DNA of 64,000 nucleotides from Enterobacter sp. JBIWA008 (GCF_019968765.1 NZ_CP074149.1:4588001-4652000); one strand, 5' to 3'; shown: positions 11,213 through 20,083, counted from the stretch's first letter. Numbers and translations: made by a program. The notes: generated by a model from the letters alone, not told the origin.

Positions 11213-12222
11213 TATTTAGGTGCTCCTGGTATGACGGTAACAATGTTTCCTGTCTTTGAATTGACGATTACGCGGAGATTATTAATTGAGTCGTAGTACC
11301 CCGTTGTTCCCGCTTTTGTCGAAAACAGATCGCCTGTGCTAAGTGCATTTTCTATCGCTGAAGGCGGTACACCTCTTCCTTGCATGCGGTCAATCGCATG
11401 GGCTGAGTAGCTGAAATCACCAATAATAGTTGGGGGATTTGCTCCTATCGTATTCATAGGATTACCCATTCGACCTGTAGGTAAGTATGCACCAGAATCG
11501 CCTTTCGATATTTTTGTTAGTGCTTCCATCTCACTTAGGCTCCCTAAACGACCAATTCCGAGGCCAGCGGCGACAGACGTACCAGCGATGATAAGCCCTT
11601 TATTGTCCATAACCTGATCGTAGCCCGCTGGCGCATCGCCGCCGAGTTGCTGTGTGGTCTGATGAAAACCTTCGATATTACCGTTGTAGATGCCTCCAGC
11701 AGCCAGAAGTCTCCCTGCAGCTTTACTGTTGATTGTTTTGGCTACCTGAGCGTGCTGCACGGGTTCACCGGAAGAGCGATATTTCTCAGTTGGTGCGGGT
11801 TTTCTGCCGTTCTGATTATTAATGACTATCTGATATGCCCTCTGAAAGTCACTGATAACCCAACAGAAAGGGTCTGCGTTATCAAAAATGAGCTGACTGT
11901 CGGCATCGATGTGAAAAGGATTTAGGGTGTTATCCCAGTATTCATCTGTGTCCAGACCAATTATCCAGCCTTCCATCAGGTTCATTTCCAGATCGTCATA
12001 AACCGGGTCGTATACTGAACGATCTGCCCGAGTGTAAGGTTTGTCTTTTGGAATACTCAGTTCTCTGGGGACCTCACCTAATGGCGGATATGTGTAATTA
12101 CTGTAGTCCAGATCATAACTTACCGTCGCTTTTTCCAGTGCTGCTTCCGGTGTCAGGATGTGCTGGAAATCTTCGGGAGACAGCTCCCGCTCCAGTTCCC
12201 ACAGCGTGTAAAGTCTGAGCAT
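11212..12222 (-). CDS. Orphan polymorphic-toxin-like protein, DUF4258-like C terminus
   Basis: The 336-residue product has three parts. Residues 1 to about 135 are acidic, rich in Tyr, Asp and Trp, and match no family I recognise. Residues about 150-255 include LGGDAPAGYDQVMDNKGL and a Gly/Ala hydrophobic stretch, wording I associate with linkers of enterobacterial contact-dependent and Rhs-type toxins. The C terminus from about 268 has SAHAIDRMQGRGVPPSAIE, then GYYDSINNLRVIVNSKTGNIVTVIPG. This resembles DUF4258 domains, often placed among BECR-fold nuclease toxins. No signal peptide is seen and no secretion genes are nearby. A purine-rich AAGGGA lies upstream of the ATG. The AT-richer composition and position between yigL and yigM suggest acquisition. 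Activity is inferred only. Confidence 0.72.
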   Translation of the reverse strand: MLRLYTLWELERELSPEDFQHILTPEAALEKATVSYDLDYSNYTYPPLGEVPRELSIPKDKPYTRADRSVYDPVYDDLEMNLMEGWIIGLDTDEYWDNTLNPFHIDADSQLIFDNADPFCWVISDFQRAYQIVINNQNGRKPAPTEKYRSSGEPVQHAQVAKTINSKAAGRLLAAGGIYNGNIEGFHQTTQQLGGDAPAGYDQVMDNKGLIIAGTSVAAGLGIGRLGSLSEMEALTKISKGDSGAYLPTGRMGNPMNTIGANPPTIIGDFSYSAHAIDRMQGRGVPPSAIENALSTGDLFSTKAGTTGYYDSINNLRVIVNSKTGNIVTVIPGAPK

Positions 12223-12253
12223 TAAACGTCCCTTTTATCCATTCTATTTGCAT
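12113..12253 (-). other. Possible 46-codon upstream ORF overlapping the toxin start
   Basis: An ATG at 12253 preceded by AGAGGAAAG at good spacing opens a frame beginning MQIEWIKGTFN that runs to TGA at 12113, overlapping the toxin-like gene out of frame. Its ribosome site looks better than that of the toxin-like gene. The product after the first ten residues looks like an out-of-frame reading of the larger gene. It may set up coupled translation, or be chance. Confidence 0.25.
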
Positions 12254-12269
12254 GGACTTTCCTCTCTTT

Positions 12270-12288
12270 TTGTTTGTTAATCAAACAA
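12270..12288. promoter_or_regulatory. Perfect palindrome upstream of the toxin-like gene
   Basis: TTGTTTG and CAAACAA flank a 5-base centre, 48 bp upstream of the toxin-like start, in an AT-rich tract. It could be an operator or part of the promoter. No regulator gene is encoded in the module. Confidence 0.4.
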
Positions 12289-12436
12289 TCAATACAAGCA
12301 TAATGCCCCATGATGAGTGCATCAAAACATGGGAGTGGAGCGTTCAGTGTCAGGCCGTTCGGTTTTGATTCTTATTGTGTGAATGTCGCACTAGAGCGAC
12401 GCAGAGCAGAGGCACTGAGAGCGTCTACCGATACGG

Positions 12437-12462
12437 GGCACAGGGGGAGGTTCCCCTGTGCC
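12437..12462. other. Strong hairpin between yigL and the toxin-like module
   Basis: GGCACAGGGG pairs with CCCCTGTGCC in a perfect 10-bp stem around a 6-base loop, 14 bp past the yigL stop. Neither strand has a T-tract, so it is either a non-canonical terminator or a repeat or boundary element. Confidence 0.5.
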
Positions 12463-12475
12463 ACCCAATAACCCA

Positions 12476-13276
12476 TTATTCAAGGAACAGTTTGCGCAGA
12501 TACTTAGGCACCGCGTTGTCTGCGTTGGTGCCGATCACTTCCAGCTCAGGGTGCAGATCTTTCAGACGCTGGTGCGCGTTTTCCATGATGCAACCCTTGC
12601 CTGCCATAGAAAGCATCTCGGCGTCGTTCATGCCGTCACCGAAGGCGATACAGTCTTTCAGCCCGAAGCCCAGACGTTTCGCGACCGCTTCCAGCGCGTG
12701 GCCTTTGGAGACGCCACCCGCCATCACTTCCAGACAGGTCAGGGTCGAGAAGCTCACGTTGACGCGATCGCCCCAGCGGGCGTTGATCGCCTGTTCCAGC
12801 GGGAGCAGCTCTTCGTGGCTGTCGCAGGTGAAGAACACCTTGCTGATCCCTTCCGGCTCCAGCAGGCCCGGCTCGTAAAGGGAGTAGTTAAACACCGCTT
12901 CCTTGAAGAAACGCATTTCATCCGGTCGGTGGCGGTTCATAAACCAGTCGTCGTCGCGGTAAACGTTCGTGACGATAGCCGGGTTGTTATGCACCACGCC
13001 GAACAGATCGGAGGCGATATCGCGATCCAGATTGTGGGTAAAGATCAGGTTGCCGTCGGTATCATGCACGCGCGCACCGTTGGAGGTGATCATGTACGAT
13101 TTGATCTCAAGATTATCGCGGATCTGCCCCACGTCCACGTGGTGGCGGCCGGTGGCGAACACAAAGTTCACGCCACGGGCAGTCAGGAGTTTTAAGGTCT
13201 CTTTCGCGTAAGGCGACAGGGTGTGGTCGGGGAAAAGCAGCGTGCCATCTAAATCAGATGCAACAACCTGGTACAT
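12476..13276 (-). CDS. yigL: YigL, HAD-family sugar phosphatase
   Basis: The 266-residue Cof-type HAD hydrolase has DLDGT at 8-12 as the nucleophile motif, TSNGAR as motif II, and the acidic FGDGMNDAEML near the C terminus. E. coli YigL dephosphorylates sugar phosphates and pyridoxal phosphate, and is stabilised by the small RNA SgrS during glucose-phosphate stress. I chose the ATG at 13276, which gives the E. coli length. The frame is open further upstream but would run into pldB. It probably shares a transcript with pldB. Confidence 0.95.
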   Translation of the reverse strand: MYQVVASDLDGTLLFPDHTLSPYAKETLKLLTARGVNFVFATGRHHVDVGQIRDNLEIKSYMITSNGARVHDTDGNLIFTHNLDRDIASDLFGVVHNNPAIVTNVYRDDDWFMNRHRPDEMRFFKEAVFNYSLYEPGLLEPEGISKVFFTCDSHEELLPLEQAINARWGDRVNVSFSTLTCLEVMAGGVSKGHALEAVAKRLGFGLKDCIAFGDGMNDAEMLSMAGKGCIMENAHQRLKDLHPELEVIGTNADNAVPKYLRKLFLE

Positions 13277-13307
13277 AGGGATTTCAACCTCTGGTGGAAA
13301 ACAAGAA

Positions 13308-14300
13308 TCAATTATGCCTGTTGAAAAATTCAACAATGGCGTTGAGCGCGACTGAGCGCATAGCGTCCTTTTCAAAAAGGATCTCATGGAACGCGCCGTT
13401 AATGACCAGCGGTTTACCCCCTTCACAAGGGTGACCGGTTGCAGCGCGCAGTTCACAATAGCGGACATGCATGCGGTTATCCACCACACGCTCTTCTTCC
13501 GCCTGAATCAGAAGCGTCGGCGTGTCATCATTGCCTACGCCCGCCAGCACCTGCTCACCGGCCATAATACCCTCCCGCACCCAGTGCCAGGTCGGGCCGC
13601 CGACGCGCAAGCGCGGTTCATCGGCATAAAAGCGCAGGTTGCGGCGATAACGCTGCCGGCTGTGGGTTAAGACGTTGATGGCGAACGGCAGCGCGCGCCA
13701 GCGTCCTGTGCCTATGGCGTAACCTTCACGAATGCGCTGATGGCCCTCAGCCCAGTCGAGAAGATGACGCACCATCCAGTCAGGAAAACGGATGACGATA
13801 CCGTACATCGGCGCGGTAAGCGCAATAGCGTCGCACTGGTGCGCGTAACGCTGCAAAAACAGCGTCGAAATGGCGCCGCCCATCGAGTGCGCAAGGATAT
13901 AACGTTTGCGCCAGGGACCGGGCTGAACGTCCTGCTGCCAGAACGCGGCAAAATCGTCGACGTAATCGCTGAAGCGATCGACGTGCCCACGGTGCGTGTC
14001 CGGTAGCATACGTCCGGACAGCCCCTGCCCACGATGGTCGATGATCAGGACATCGAACCCCATATGGACCAGGTCATAGGCAAGCTCGGCGTATTTAACG
14101 TAGCTTTCAATACGCCCAGGGCAGACCACAATCACCCGGTCATTTTTTTCATTTCGGAAACGAACGAAACGCACCGGGATGCCCCCGACGCCCGTAAACT
14201 CATCTTCCTCACGCTGCCGCCAGAAATCGGTCAGCGGCCCCATAGAGAAAGCAGCAAAAGCGTTTTCTCGTGTTTCCCAGTCCTTTTTCTGCTGAAACAT
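13308..14300 (-). CDS. pldB: PldB, lysophospholipase L2
   Basis: This alpha/beta hydrolase of about 330 residues hydrolyses 2-acyl lysophospholipids at the inner membrane. The nucleophile elbow AHSMGGAISTLFL carries the catalytic Ser. The His is likely in GAFHEILFEKD. The E. coli protein begins MFQQ, so I use the ATG at 14300. An in-frame GTG at 14315 would add five residues. It lies upstream of yigL on the same strand and diverges from rhtB. Confidence 0.93.
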   Translation of the reverse strand: MFQQKKDWETRENAFAAFSMGPLTDFWRQREEDEFTGVGGIPVRFVRFRNEKNDRVIVVCPGRIESYVKYAELAYDLVHMGFDVLIIDHRGQGLSGRMLPDTHRGHVDRFSDYVDDFAAFWQQDVQPGPWRKRYILAHSMGGAISTLFLQRYAHQCDAIALTAPMYGIVIRFPDWMVRHLLDWAEGHQRIREGYAIGTGRWRALPFAINVLTHSRQRYRRNLRFYADEPRLRVGGPTWHWVREGIMAGEQVLAGVGNDDTPTLLIQAEEERVVDNRMHVRYCELRAATGHPCEGGKPLVINGAFHEILFEKDAMRSVALNAIVEFFNRHN

Positions 14301-14410
14301 TGGGTTTCCACTCACGTAATCCAGGGAATATCGTTTTTTTCGTCACCGGTCACAAAATGACTCAATAATAGCGTATTGTGGCATAAAAATAGACGGTTCG
14401 GGAGTTTCAA

Positions 14411-15031
14411 ATGACCTTCGAATGGTGGTTCGCCTACCTGCTGACATCCATTATCCTCAGCCTTTCTCCGGGTTCGGGTGCTATTAACACCATGACTACC
14501 TCCATCAACCACGGCTATCGCGGTGCGGCGGCGTCGATTGCCGGTTTACAGACCGGGCTGGGCATTCATATTGTGCTGGTCGGGATTGGTCTGGGAACGC
14601 TGTTCTCCCGCTCCGTGCTGGCCTTTGAGGTGTTGAAATGGGCCGGGGCAGCGTATCTGATTTGGCTCGGCATCCAGCAGTGGCGCGCGGCAGGCTCCAT
14701 CAACCTCAATACGCTCGCTCAGACGCAAAACCGCGGCCATCTGTTTAAGCGCGCGGTGTTCGTCAACCTGACCAACCCGAAGAGCATCGTTTTCCTCGCC
14801 GCGCTGTTCCCGCAGTTTATCGTGCCGCACCAGCCGCAGGTGATGCAGTACGTGGTGCTGGGCGCGACTACCATTATTGTCGATATCATCGTGATGATTG
14901 GTTACGCGACGCTGGCGCAGCGAATTGCGGCGTGGATTAAAGGGCCTAAGCAGATGAAGGCCCTGAATAAAGTCTTTGGCTCACTGTTTATGCTGGTTGG
15001 CGCGCTGCTTGCGTCAGCGCGTCATGCTTAG
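14411..15031 (+). CDS. rhtB: RhtB, homoserine/homoserine lactone exporter
   Basis: This 206-residue LysE/RhtB-family exporter has about six membrane segments and the family motif [10 protein letters not shown] near 21-30. E. coli RhtB exports homoserine and homoserine lactone. Length and sequence match. It converges on the paralogue rhtC, and their stop codons overlap by 4 bp. Confidence 0.96.
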   Translation: MTFEWWFAYLLTSIILSLSPGSGAINTMTTSINHGYRGAAASIAGLQTGLGIHIVLVGIGLGTLFSRSVLAFEVLKWAGAAYLIWLGIQQWRAAGSINLNTLAQTQNRGHLFKRAVFVNLTNPKSIVFLAALFPQFIVPHQPQVMQYVVLGATTIIVDIIVMIGYATLAQRIAAWIKGPKQMKALNKVFGSLFMLVGALLASARHA

Positions 15032-15648
15032 CGAGAAATGATGAGATGAATGCCGAAGCCGGCGAACAGCGCGCCGGCGAAGCCGTCAATCCACTTCGCG
15101 ATACGCTGGTAGCCGCGGCGCATCGCCGGTAAGGCGAACAGGCTGGCTACGATGGTAAACCAGGCAAAGGTTTCAACGACGATCAGCAGGAAGATGCCCC
15201 AGCGTGCGCCCGCACCGACGCTATCGCCAACAAACAGCGAGAACACCGATCCGAAATAGATAATCGCTTTTGGGTTCGCCAGATTAGTCAGCAGCCCTTT
15301 TACAAAGCTGCGGCCGCCCGTTGCCAGCTCTACTTTTGGCTCCTCCGGTTTTTTCTCTTCTTTCTTCAGCGCCCCGCGCAGCATCTGGTAGCCCATCCAG
15401 CACAGGTAAAGCCCGCCGCCGACCATAATGATGTTATGCAGCCAGGCCATCTTCGCCAGGATAAGGTTAAGACCGAGCAGCGCAACGGCCGCCCAGACCA
15501 TAACGCCCATAGTGATACCGAGCACGCCCATCATCGCCTCCTTGCGGGAGCGGCTGACGGCCGTTTGTGATACGAAGAAAAAGTCCGGGCCGGGGCTCAT
15601 CAGCGCAACGATGTGCACTAACGCCACGGTGAGAAATAGCATTAACAT
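15028..15648 (-). CDS. rhtC: RhtC, threonine exporter
   Basis: This 206-residue LysE/RhtB-family exporter has [20 protein letters not shown] near 18-37, typical of RhtC, and about six membrane segments. In E. coli it exports threonine. It is a paralogue of the adjacent rhtB, arranged tail to tail. Confidence 0.96.
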   Translation of the reverse strand: MLMLFLTVALVHIVALMSPGPDFFFVSQTAVSRSRKEAMMGVLGITMGVMVWAAVALLGLNLILAKMAWLHNIIMVGGGLYLCWMGYQMLRGALKKEEKKPEEPKVELATGGRSFVKGLLTNLANPKAIIYFGSVFSLFVGDSVGAGARWGIFLLIVVETFAWFTIVASLFALPAMRRGYQRIAKWIDGFAGALFAGFGIHLIISR

Positions 15649-15709
15649 AATTCGCTCGCGGGGAAATAATTCAGTGAGTCATCATCCTGGCACTTTTTTG
15701 CCCGGCTGA

Positions 15710-17539
15710 CTACTCTTCATCATCACCATCGGCGTGAGAGCGGATGAGCGCCATAAACTCTTTACCGAAGCGCTCCAGCTTGCGTGTTCCCACGCCGTTG
15801 ACGCTGAGCATCTCGCTGGCGCTGAGCGGCATCTGCTCGGCCATCTCAATCAGCGTCGCGTCGTTGAACACCACGTAAGGCGGGATGTTTTCTTCGTCGG
15901 CGATGGCTTTACGCAGCTTGCGCAATTTGGCGAACAGCTTGCGGTCGTAGTTGCCGCCGTAGGATTTCTGCATCACGCGTGGCTTCAGGGCGATGACGCG
16001 CGGTACGGCGAGCTTGAGTTCAACGTCACCGCGCAGGACCGGACGCGCCGCTTCTGTCAGCTGTAGTGCGGAATGCTGGGCAATGTTCTGCGTGGCAAAG
16101 CCGAGGTGAATGAGCTGGCGAATGATACTCACCCAGTGCTCGTGGCTCTGCTCCTTGCCAATACCGTAGACCGGCAGCTTGTCATGCCCCATATCGCGGA
16201 TACGCTGGTTATTCGCGCCGCGCAGCACTTCCACCACGTAGCCCATCCCGAAGCGTTGATTCACACGGTAAATGGTCGAGAGCGCCTTACGCGCGTCCAT
16301 CAGGCCATCGTACTGCTTTGGCGGATCGAGGCAGATATCGCAGTTTCCGCACGGCTCCTGTCGCCCTTCACCAAAGTAGTTGAGCAGAACCAGACGACGG
16401 CAGGTTTGCGCTTCGGCAAACGCCCCCATCGCGTTGAGCTTGTGGCGCTCGATATCCTGCAGCTGTCCCTGCGGCTTCTCTTCCAGACAGCGGCGCAGCC
16501 ACGCCATATCGGCCGGATCGTAAAACAGCATCGCTTCCGCAGGCAGGCCGTCACGCCCGGCACGGCCGGTTTCCTGATAGTAGGATTCGATATTGCGCGG
16601 GATGTCGAAATGCACCACAAAGCGCACGTTTGGCTTGTTGATGCCCATCCCGAACGCCACCGTCGCCACCACAATTTGCAGGTCATCACGCTGGAATTTC
16701 TCCTGCACGTCGGCGCGGATGTGGTTCTCTAATCCGGCGTGATACGCGGCGGCGCTAAAGCCGCGGTTTTGCAGACGCGCGGCGGTGTCTTCGACCTTCG
16801 CACGACTGTTGCAGTAGATGATACCGGACTTGCCGCGCTGCTCCTGCACGTAGCGCAGGAGCTGATCCAGCGGCTTGAACTTTTCCATCAGCATATAGCG
16901 GATGTTTGGGCGGTCGAAGCTGCTGACCTGAATATAGGGGTCGTTCAGCCCGAGCAGGCGAACGATATCCAGCCGCGTGGTGTCATCCGCCGTGGCGGTA
17001 AGCGCCATAAACGGCAGTTCAGGGAAGCGCTGGCGCAGCTGGCCGAGGGCAGCGTATTCCGGGCGGAAATCGTGTCCCCACTGGGAAATACAGTGCGCTT
17101 CATCCACCGCCAGCAGCACCGGGTTCCAGTGCGCAAGGTGATCGAGGAAGTTATCCAGCATCAGGCGTTCCGGCGCGATATAGAGCAGGCGGATCTGCCC
17201 GGTGCGGCACCCGGCCATCACCTCTTGCTGCTGCTCCCGGGTTTGCGTGGAGTTAAGACAGGCCGCCGCCACGCCGTTGGCGAGCAGCTGATCAACCTGG
17301 TCTTTCATCAGCGAAATGAGCGGAGATACCACGACCGTCAGGCCGTTCAGCACCAGCGCGGGCACCTGATAGCAGAGGGATTTCCCGCCGCCGGTCGGCA
17401 TCACCACCAGGCAATCACGACCTTCCAGCACCGTTTCAATGATGGTTTCCTGGCCAGGGCGGAACTGCTGGTAGCCAAAGGTTTCATGCAAAACCTGTTT
17501 AGCCAGCGACTCCTGATTCAATACTTCCGCCTGCGCCAC
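15710..17539 (-). CDS. recQ: RecQ, ATP-dependent 3'-5' DNA helicase
   Basis: This 609-residue superfamily 2 helicase acts in RecF-pathway recombination and fork repair. Motif I MPTGGGKSLCYQ, the DEAH box AVDEAHCISQWGHDFRP and motif VI QETGRAGRDG are visible. A four-Cys zinc module (CRRLVLLNYFGE to CGNCDICLDPP), a winged helix and a C-terminal HRDC domain follow. I chose the GTG at 17539, giving the E. coli length. The frame extends upstream to 17602, but that stretch holds the pldA terminator. Confidence 0.96.
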   Translation of the reverse strand: MAQAEVLNQESLAKQVLHETFGYQQFRPGQETIIETVLEGRDCLVVMPTGGGKSLCYQVPALVLNGLTVVVSPLISLMKDQVDQLLANGVAAACLNSTQTREQQQEVMAGCRTGQIRLLYIAPERLMLDNFLDHLAHWNPVLLAVDEAHCISQWGHDFRPEYAALGQLRQRFPELPFMALTATADDTTRLDIVRLLGLNDPYIQVSSFDRPNIRYMLMEKFKPLDQLLRYVQEQRGKSGIIYCNSRAKVEDTAARLQNRGFSAAAYHAGLENHIRADVQEKFQRDDLQIVVATVAFGMGINKPNVRFVVHFDIPRNIESYYQETGRAGRDGLPAEAMLFYDPADMAWLRRCLEEKPQGQLQDIERHKLNAMGAFAEAQTCRRLVLLNYFGEGRQEPCGNCDICLDPPKQYDGLMDARKALSTIYRVNQRFGMGYVVEVLRGANNQRIRDMGHDKLPVYGIGKEQSHEHWVSIIRQLIHLGFATQNIAQHSALQLTEAARPVLRGDVELKLAVPRVIALKPRVMQKSYGGNYDRKLFAKLRKLRKAIADEENIPPYVVFNDATLIEMAEQMPLSASEMLSVNGVGTRKLERFGKEFMALIRSHADGDDEE

Positions 17540-17554
17540 ATTAACCCCATATGC

Positions 17555-17587
17555 GAAAAATAAAACAGGCGCTATTTTCAGCGCCTG
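17555..17587 (-). terminator. Terminator of pldA
   Basis: On the minus strand CAGGCGCT and AGCGCCTG form an 8-bp stem (17566-17587) followed by TTTTATTTTT. It lies between pldA and recQ. Confidence 0.85.
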
Positions 17588-17629
17588 AGAGAGAAACTTC
17601 AACGTTTAACGCAAAAACATTCGAACAGC

Positions 17630-18499
17630 CTAGAGAATATCGTTCAGCATCACGCCCACGCCGACGCGGGTCTGGTTGAAGTTATAATCGATAAGCGACT
17701 CGCCGTAACCGCTGTAGACCTGAGTATAGATACGGACATGCTTCGTCATTGGATAGCTCAAGCCCACTTCCGCACCACCGTAGCCGGTGTTCCAGTTGTA
17801 CTGGCCTTTGGCGCTGAGCACGGCATCCCCTAACTGATAGCCGACTTTGAGCTGGTAGTAGCCCATATATTTGGTGATATCCGGGTTGTCATCAGTTTCG
17901 CCCACCACATACCACGGCTTCACCTCAACCATCCAGTTACCGTTCTGCGCCATCAGACGCGTATAGGCGCGGTTCCAGCTGCGCGAGGTAGGGTCAGAGC
18001 GACCGTTGGAATCGTGGTTAAAGCCCACTTCGACGTCACGCAGCGTCCAGCCCGCAAACTCATAATCTGTTGCAAAACCGAGGAACAGCTGCGGCTCATA
18101 GTTGGTTTCGCGGAACGGTGAGGACTCTCCGCTGTTAGAGAGCTGCCACCAGGATTTCTGCGTGTAAGACGCCCCGAGCACCGAGTTCGGCCCCAGAATA
18201 CCGCGCCAGAACGGGAACGCGAGGCTGAGCTGGAACTTCACCTCATCTTTACGCGCATTATCAGACCAGTTATAGGAGCTTATCGCCTCTTTGTTGAGAT
18301 CGCTGGTCTGGGTGTAAATCACATAGTTGGTATCATAAGGATAGAGCGTGAACGGATTGTCATGCTCCTGAAGAAGGTTCGCGATAATGCTACCGTGAAC
18401 GGCAGGTTTATCATGCACCTCTTTAATCGTCGCTTCCTGCGCATATGCTGTGAGGGGCAGCGCAACCGCCGCCAGTAACCAGGCCAGATACGTCCGCAT
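17630..18499 (-). CDS. pldA: PldA, outer membrane phospholipase A
   Basis: This 289-residue precursor of the detergent-resistant outer membrane phospholipase A has a cleavable signal peptide of about 20 residues ending AYAQ. The mature beta-barrel has the catalytic FNHDSNGRSDPTSRSWNRAY, containing the His-x-Ser pair and the downstream Asn. The protein ends in alternating hydrophobic strands. It acts as a Ca-dependent dimer that hydrolyses misplaced outer-leaflet phospholipids. It has its own terminator and diverges from yigI. Confidence 0.97.
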   Translation of the reverse strand: MRTYLAWLLAAVALPLTAYAQEATIKEVHDKPAVHGSIIANLLQEHDNPFTLYPYDTNYVIYTQTSDLNKEAISSYNWSDNARKDEVKFQLSLAFPFWRGILGPNSVLGASYTQKSWWQLSNSGESSPFRETNYEPQLFLGFATDYEFAGWTLRDVEVGFNHDSNGRSDPTSRSWNRAYTRLMAQNGNWMVEVKPWYVVGETDDNPDITKYMGYYQLKVGYQLGDAVLSAKGQYNWNTGYGGAEVGLSYPMTKHVRIYTQVYSGYGESLIDYNFNQTRVGVGVMLNDIL

Positions 18500-18662
18500 C
18501 GGTGGTGTTCTCCTGCAAAAGAGTAAAATTACCTGAATAGTTATGTGGCGGACATTCTACAGACTTCTGCGACAACTGCTGCATCCTCGTTTCTGAAAGT
18601 GGAATTCCTTGTTGTCGAGGCATAAAATCAACATTTCATTAACAATAAGGATGTGATGCCTC

Positions 18663-19130
18663 ATGTCAGCCATGCTTACCGCCGAAGAAGTATTAAAACT
18701 CGTGGGCGAGATTTTTGTTTACCATATGCCGTTTAACCGCGCGCTTGGACTGGAGCTGGAGCGTTACGAGAAAGACTTTGCCCAGCTGAGCTTCAACAAC
18801 CAGCCGATGATGGTGGGTAACTGGGCGCAAAGTATTTTGCACGGCGGCGTGATTGCCTCCGCGCTGGACGTGGCGGCAGGTCTGGTCTGCGTGGGCAGTA
18901 CGCTGACCCGCCATGACACCATCAACGAAGACGAACTGCGGCAGCGTCTGGCGCGCATGGGCACCATTGATTTGCGCGTCGACTATCTTCGCCCGGGGCG
19001 CGGGAATCGCTTTACCTGTACAAGCAGCCTGCTGCGCGCGGGGAATAAAGTTGCCGTAGCGCGCGTTGAATTACACAACGAAGAACAGGTCTATATTGCC
19101 AGCGCAACCGCCACTTATATGGTGGGTTGA
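18663..19130 (+). CDS. yigI: YigI, hotdog-fold acyl-CoA thioesterase
   Basis: The 155-residue protein has the PaaI/YigI hotdog-fold pattern, with [17 protein letters not shown] around 58-74 including the HGG turn and the catalytic acidic residue. It ends in [22 protein letters not shown]. coli YigI is reported to act on medium to long acyl-CoA; I infer the same class here. It is separated by 51 bp from rarD on the same strand. Confidence 0.9.
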   Translation: MSAMLTAEEVLKLVGEIFVYHMPFNRALGLELERYEKDFAQLSFNNQPMMVGNWAQSILHGGVIASALDVAAGLVCVGSTLTRHDTINEDELRQRLARMGTIDLRVDYLRPGRGNRFTCTSSLLRAGNKVAVARVELHNEEQVYIASATATYMVG

Positions 19131-19181
19131 TACGGCAAAATCGGGTAAAATTAATTCACTTTTTTGTAACGGATTTTCCCG

Positions 19182-20078
19182 ATGGATGCTAAACAGACGC
19201 GGCAGGGCGTTTTACTCGCCCTTGCCGCTTATTTTATTTGGGGTATAGCCCCGGCGTATTTCAAACTTATCGCCTACGTTCCGGCCGATGAGATCCTGAC
19301 TCACCGCGTTATCTGGTCATTCTTTTTTATGATCGCGCTAATGAGCCTCAGCCGTCAGTGGTCGGGCGTCAAAACGCTGTTTAAAACCCCTAAAAAGATC
19401 TTCCTGCTGGCGCTCTCAGCGGTGCTGATTGGCGGCAACTGGCTGCTGTTTATCTGGGCGGTGAATAACCATCACATGCTCGAAGCGAGCCTGGGGTACT
19501 TCATTAACCCGCTGGTGAACATCGTGCTGGGGATGATTTTCCTCGGTGAGCGCTTCCGCCGGATGCAGTGGGTGGCGGTGATTCTGGCCTTCTGCGGCGT
19601 ACTGGTGCAGCTCTGGACCTTCGGCTCGCTGCCGATTATTGCCCTCGGTCTGGCGTTCAGCTTTGCGTTCTACGGTCTGGTGCGTAAGAAGATTGCGGTG
19701 GAAGCGCAGACGGGGATGCTGTTTGAAACCCTGTGGCTGCTGCCCGTGGCGGCGATTTATCTCTTCGGCATCGCCGACAGCGCCACCAGCCATATGGGCA
19801 GCAACCCGTGGTCGCTGAATCTGATGCTGATGGCGGCGGGCGTGGTAACCACTATTCCTCTGCTGTGCTTCACCGGTGCAGCGACGCGTCTGCGTCTCTC
19901 CACGCTGGGCTTCTTCCAGTACATTGGTCCGACGCTGATGTTCCTGCTGGCGGTGGTGTTTTACGGTGAGGTGCCGGGGGCGGATAAAATGGTGACGTTC
20001 GCTTTTATCTGGGTGGCGCTGGCGATTTTCGTCGCCGACGCAATTTATACCCAACGCAGGGTGCGCAAAGGGTTGTGA
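19182..20078 (+). CDS. rarD: RarD, EamA-family transporter
   Basis: The 298-residue membrane protein has about ten hydrophobic segments in two EamA halves and starts MDAKQTRQGVLLALAAYFIWG. It matches E. coli RarD, whose substrate has not been settled (chloramphenicol-related in Pseudomonas). In E. coli yigF and yigG lie between rarD and corA. Here the 52-bp gap holds only a repeat. Confidence 0.92.
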   Translation: MDAKQTRQGVLLALAAYFIWGIAPAYFKLIAYVPADEILTHRVIWSFFFMIALMSLSRQWSGVKTLFKTPKKIFLLALSAVLIGGNWLLFIWAVNNHHMLEASLGYFINPLVNIVLGMIFLGERFRRMQWVAVILAFCGVLVQLWTFGSLPIIALGLAFSFAFYGLVRKKIAVEAQTGMLFETLWLLPVAAIYLFGIADSATSHMGSNPWSLNLMLMAAGVVTTIPLLCFTGAATRLRLSTLGFFQYIGPTLMFLLAVVFYGEVPGADKMVTFAFIWVALAIFVADAIYTQRRVRKGL

Positions 20079-20083
20079 TGTTT

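Noticed and set aside
17540-17602. A signal-peptide-like N-terminal extension in frame with recQ (KFLSQALKIAPVLFFAYGV, then AQA)
   Set aside because: RecQ is a cytosolic helicase whose E. coli form starts at the equivalent of the GTG at 17539. The upstream stretch encodes the pldA terminator hairpin and its T-run, which explains the hydrophobic codons.
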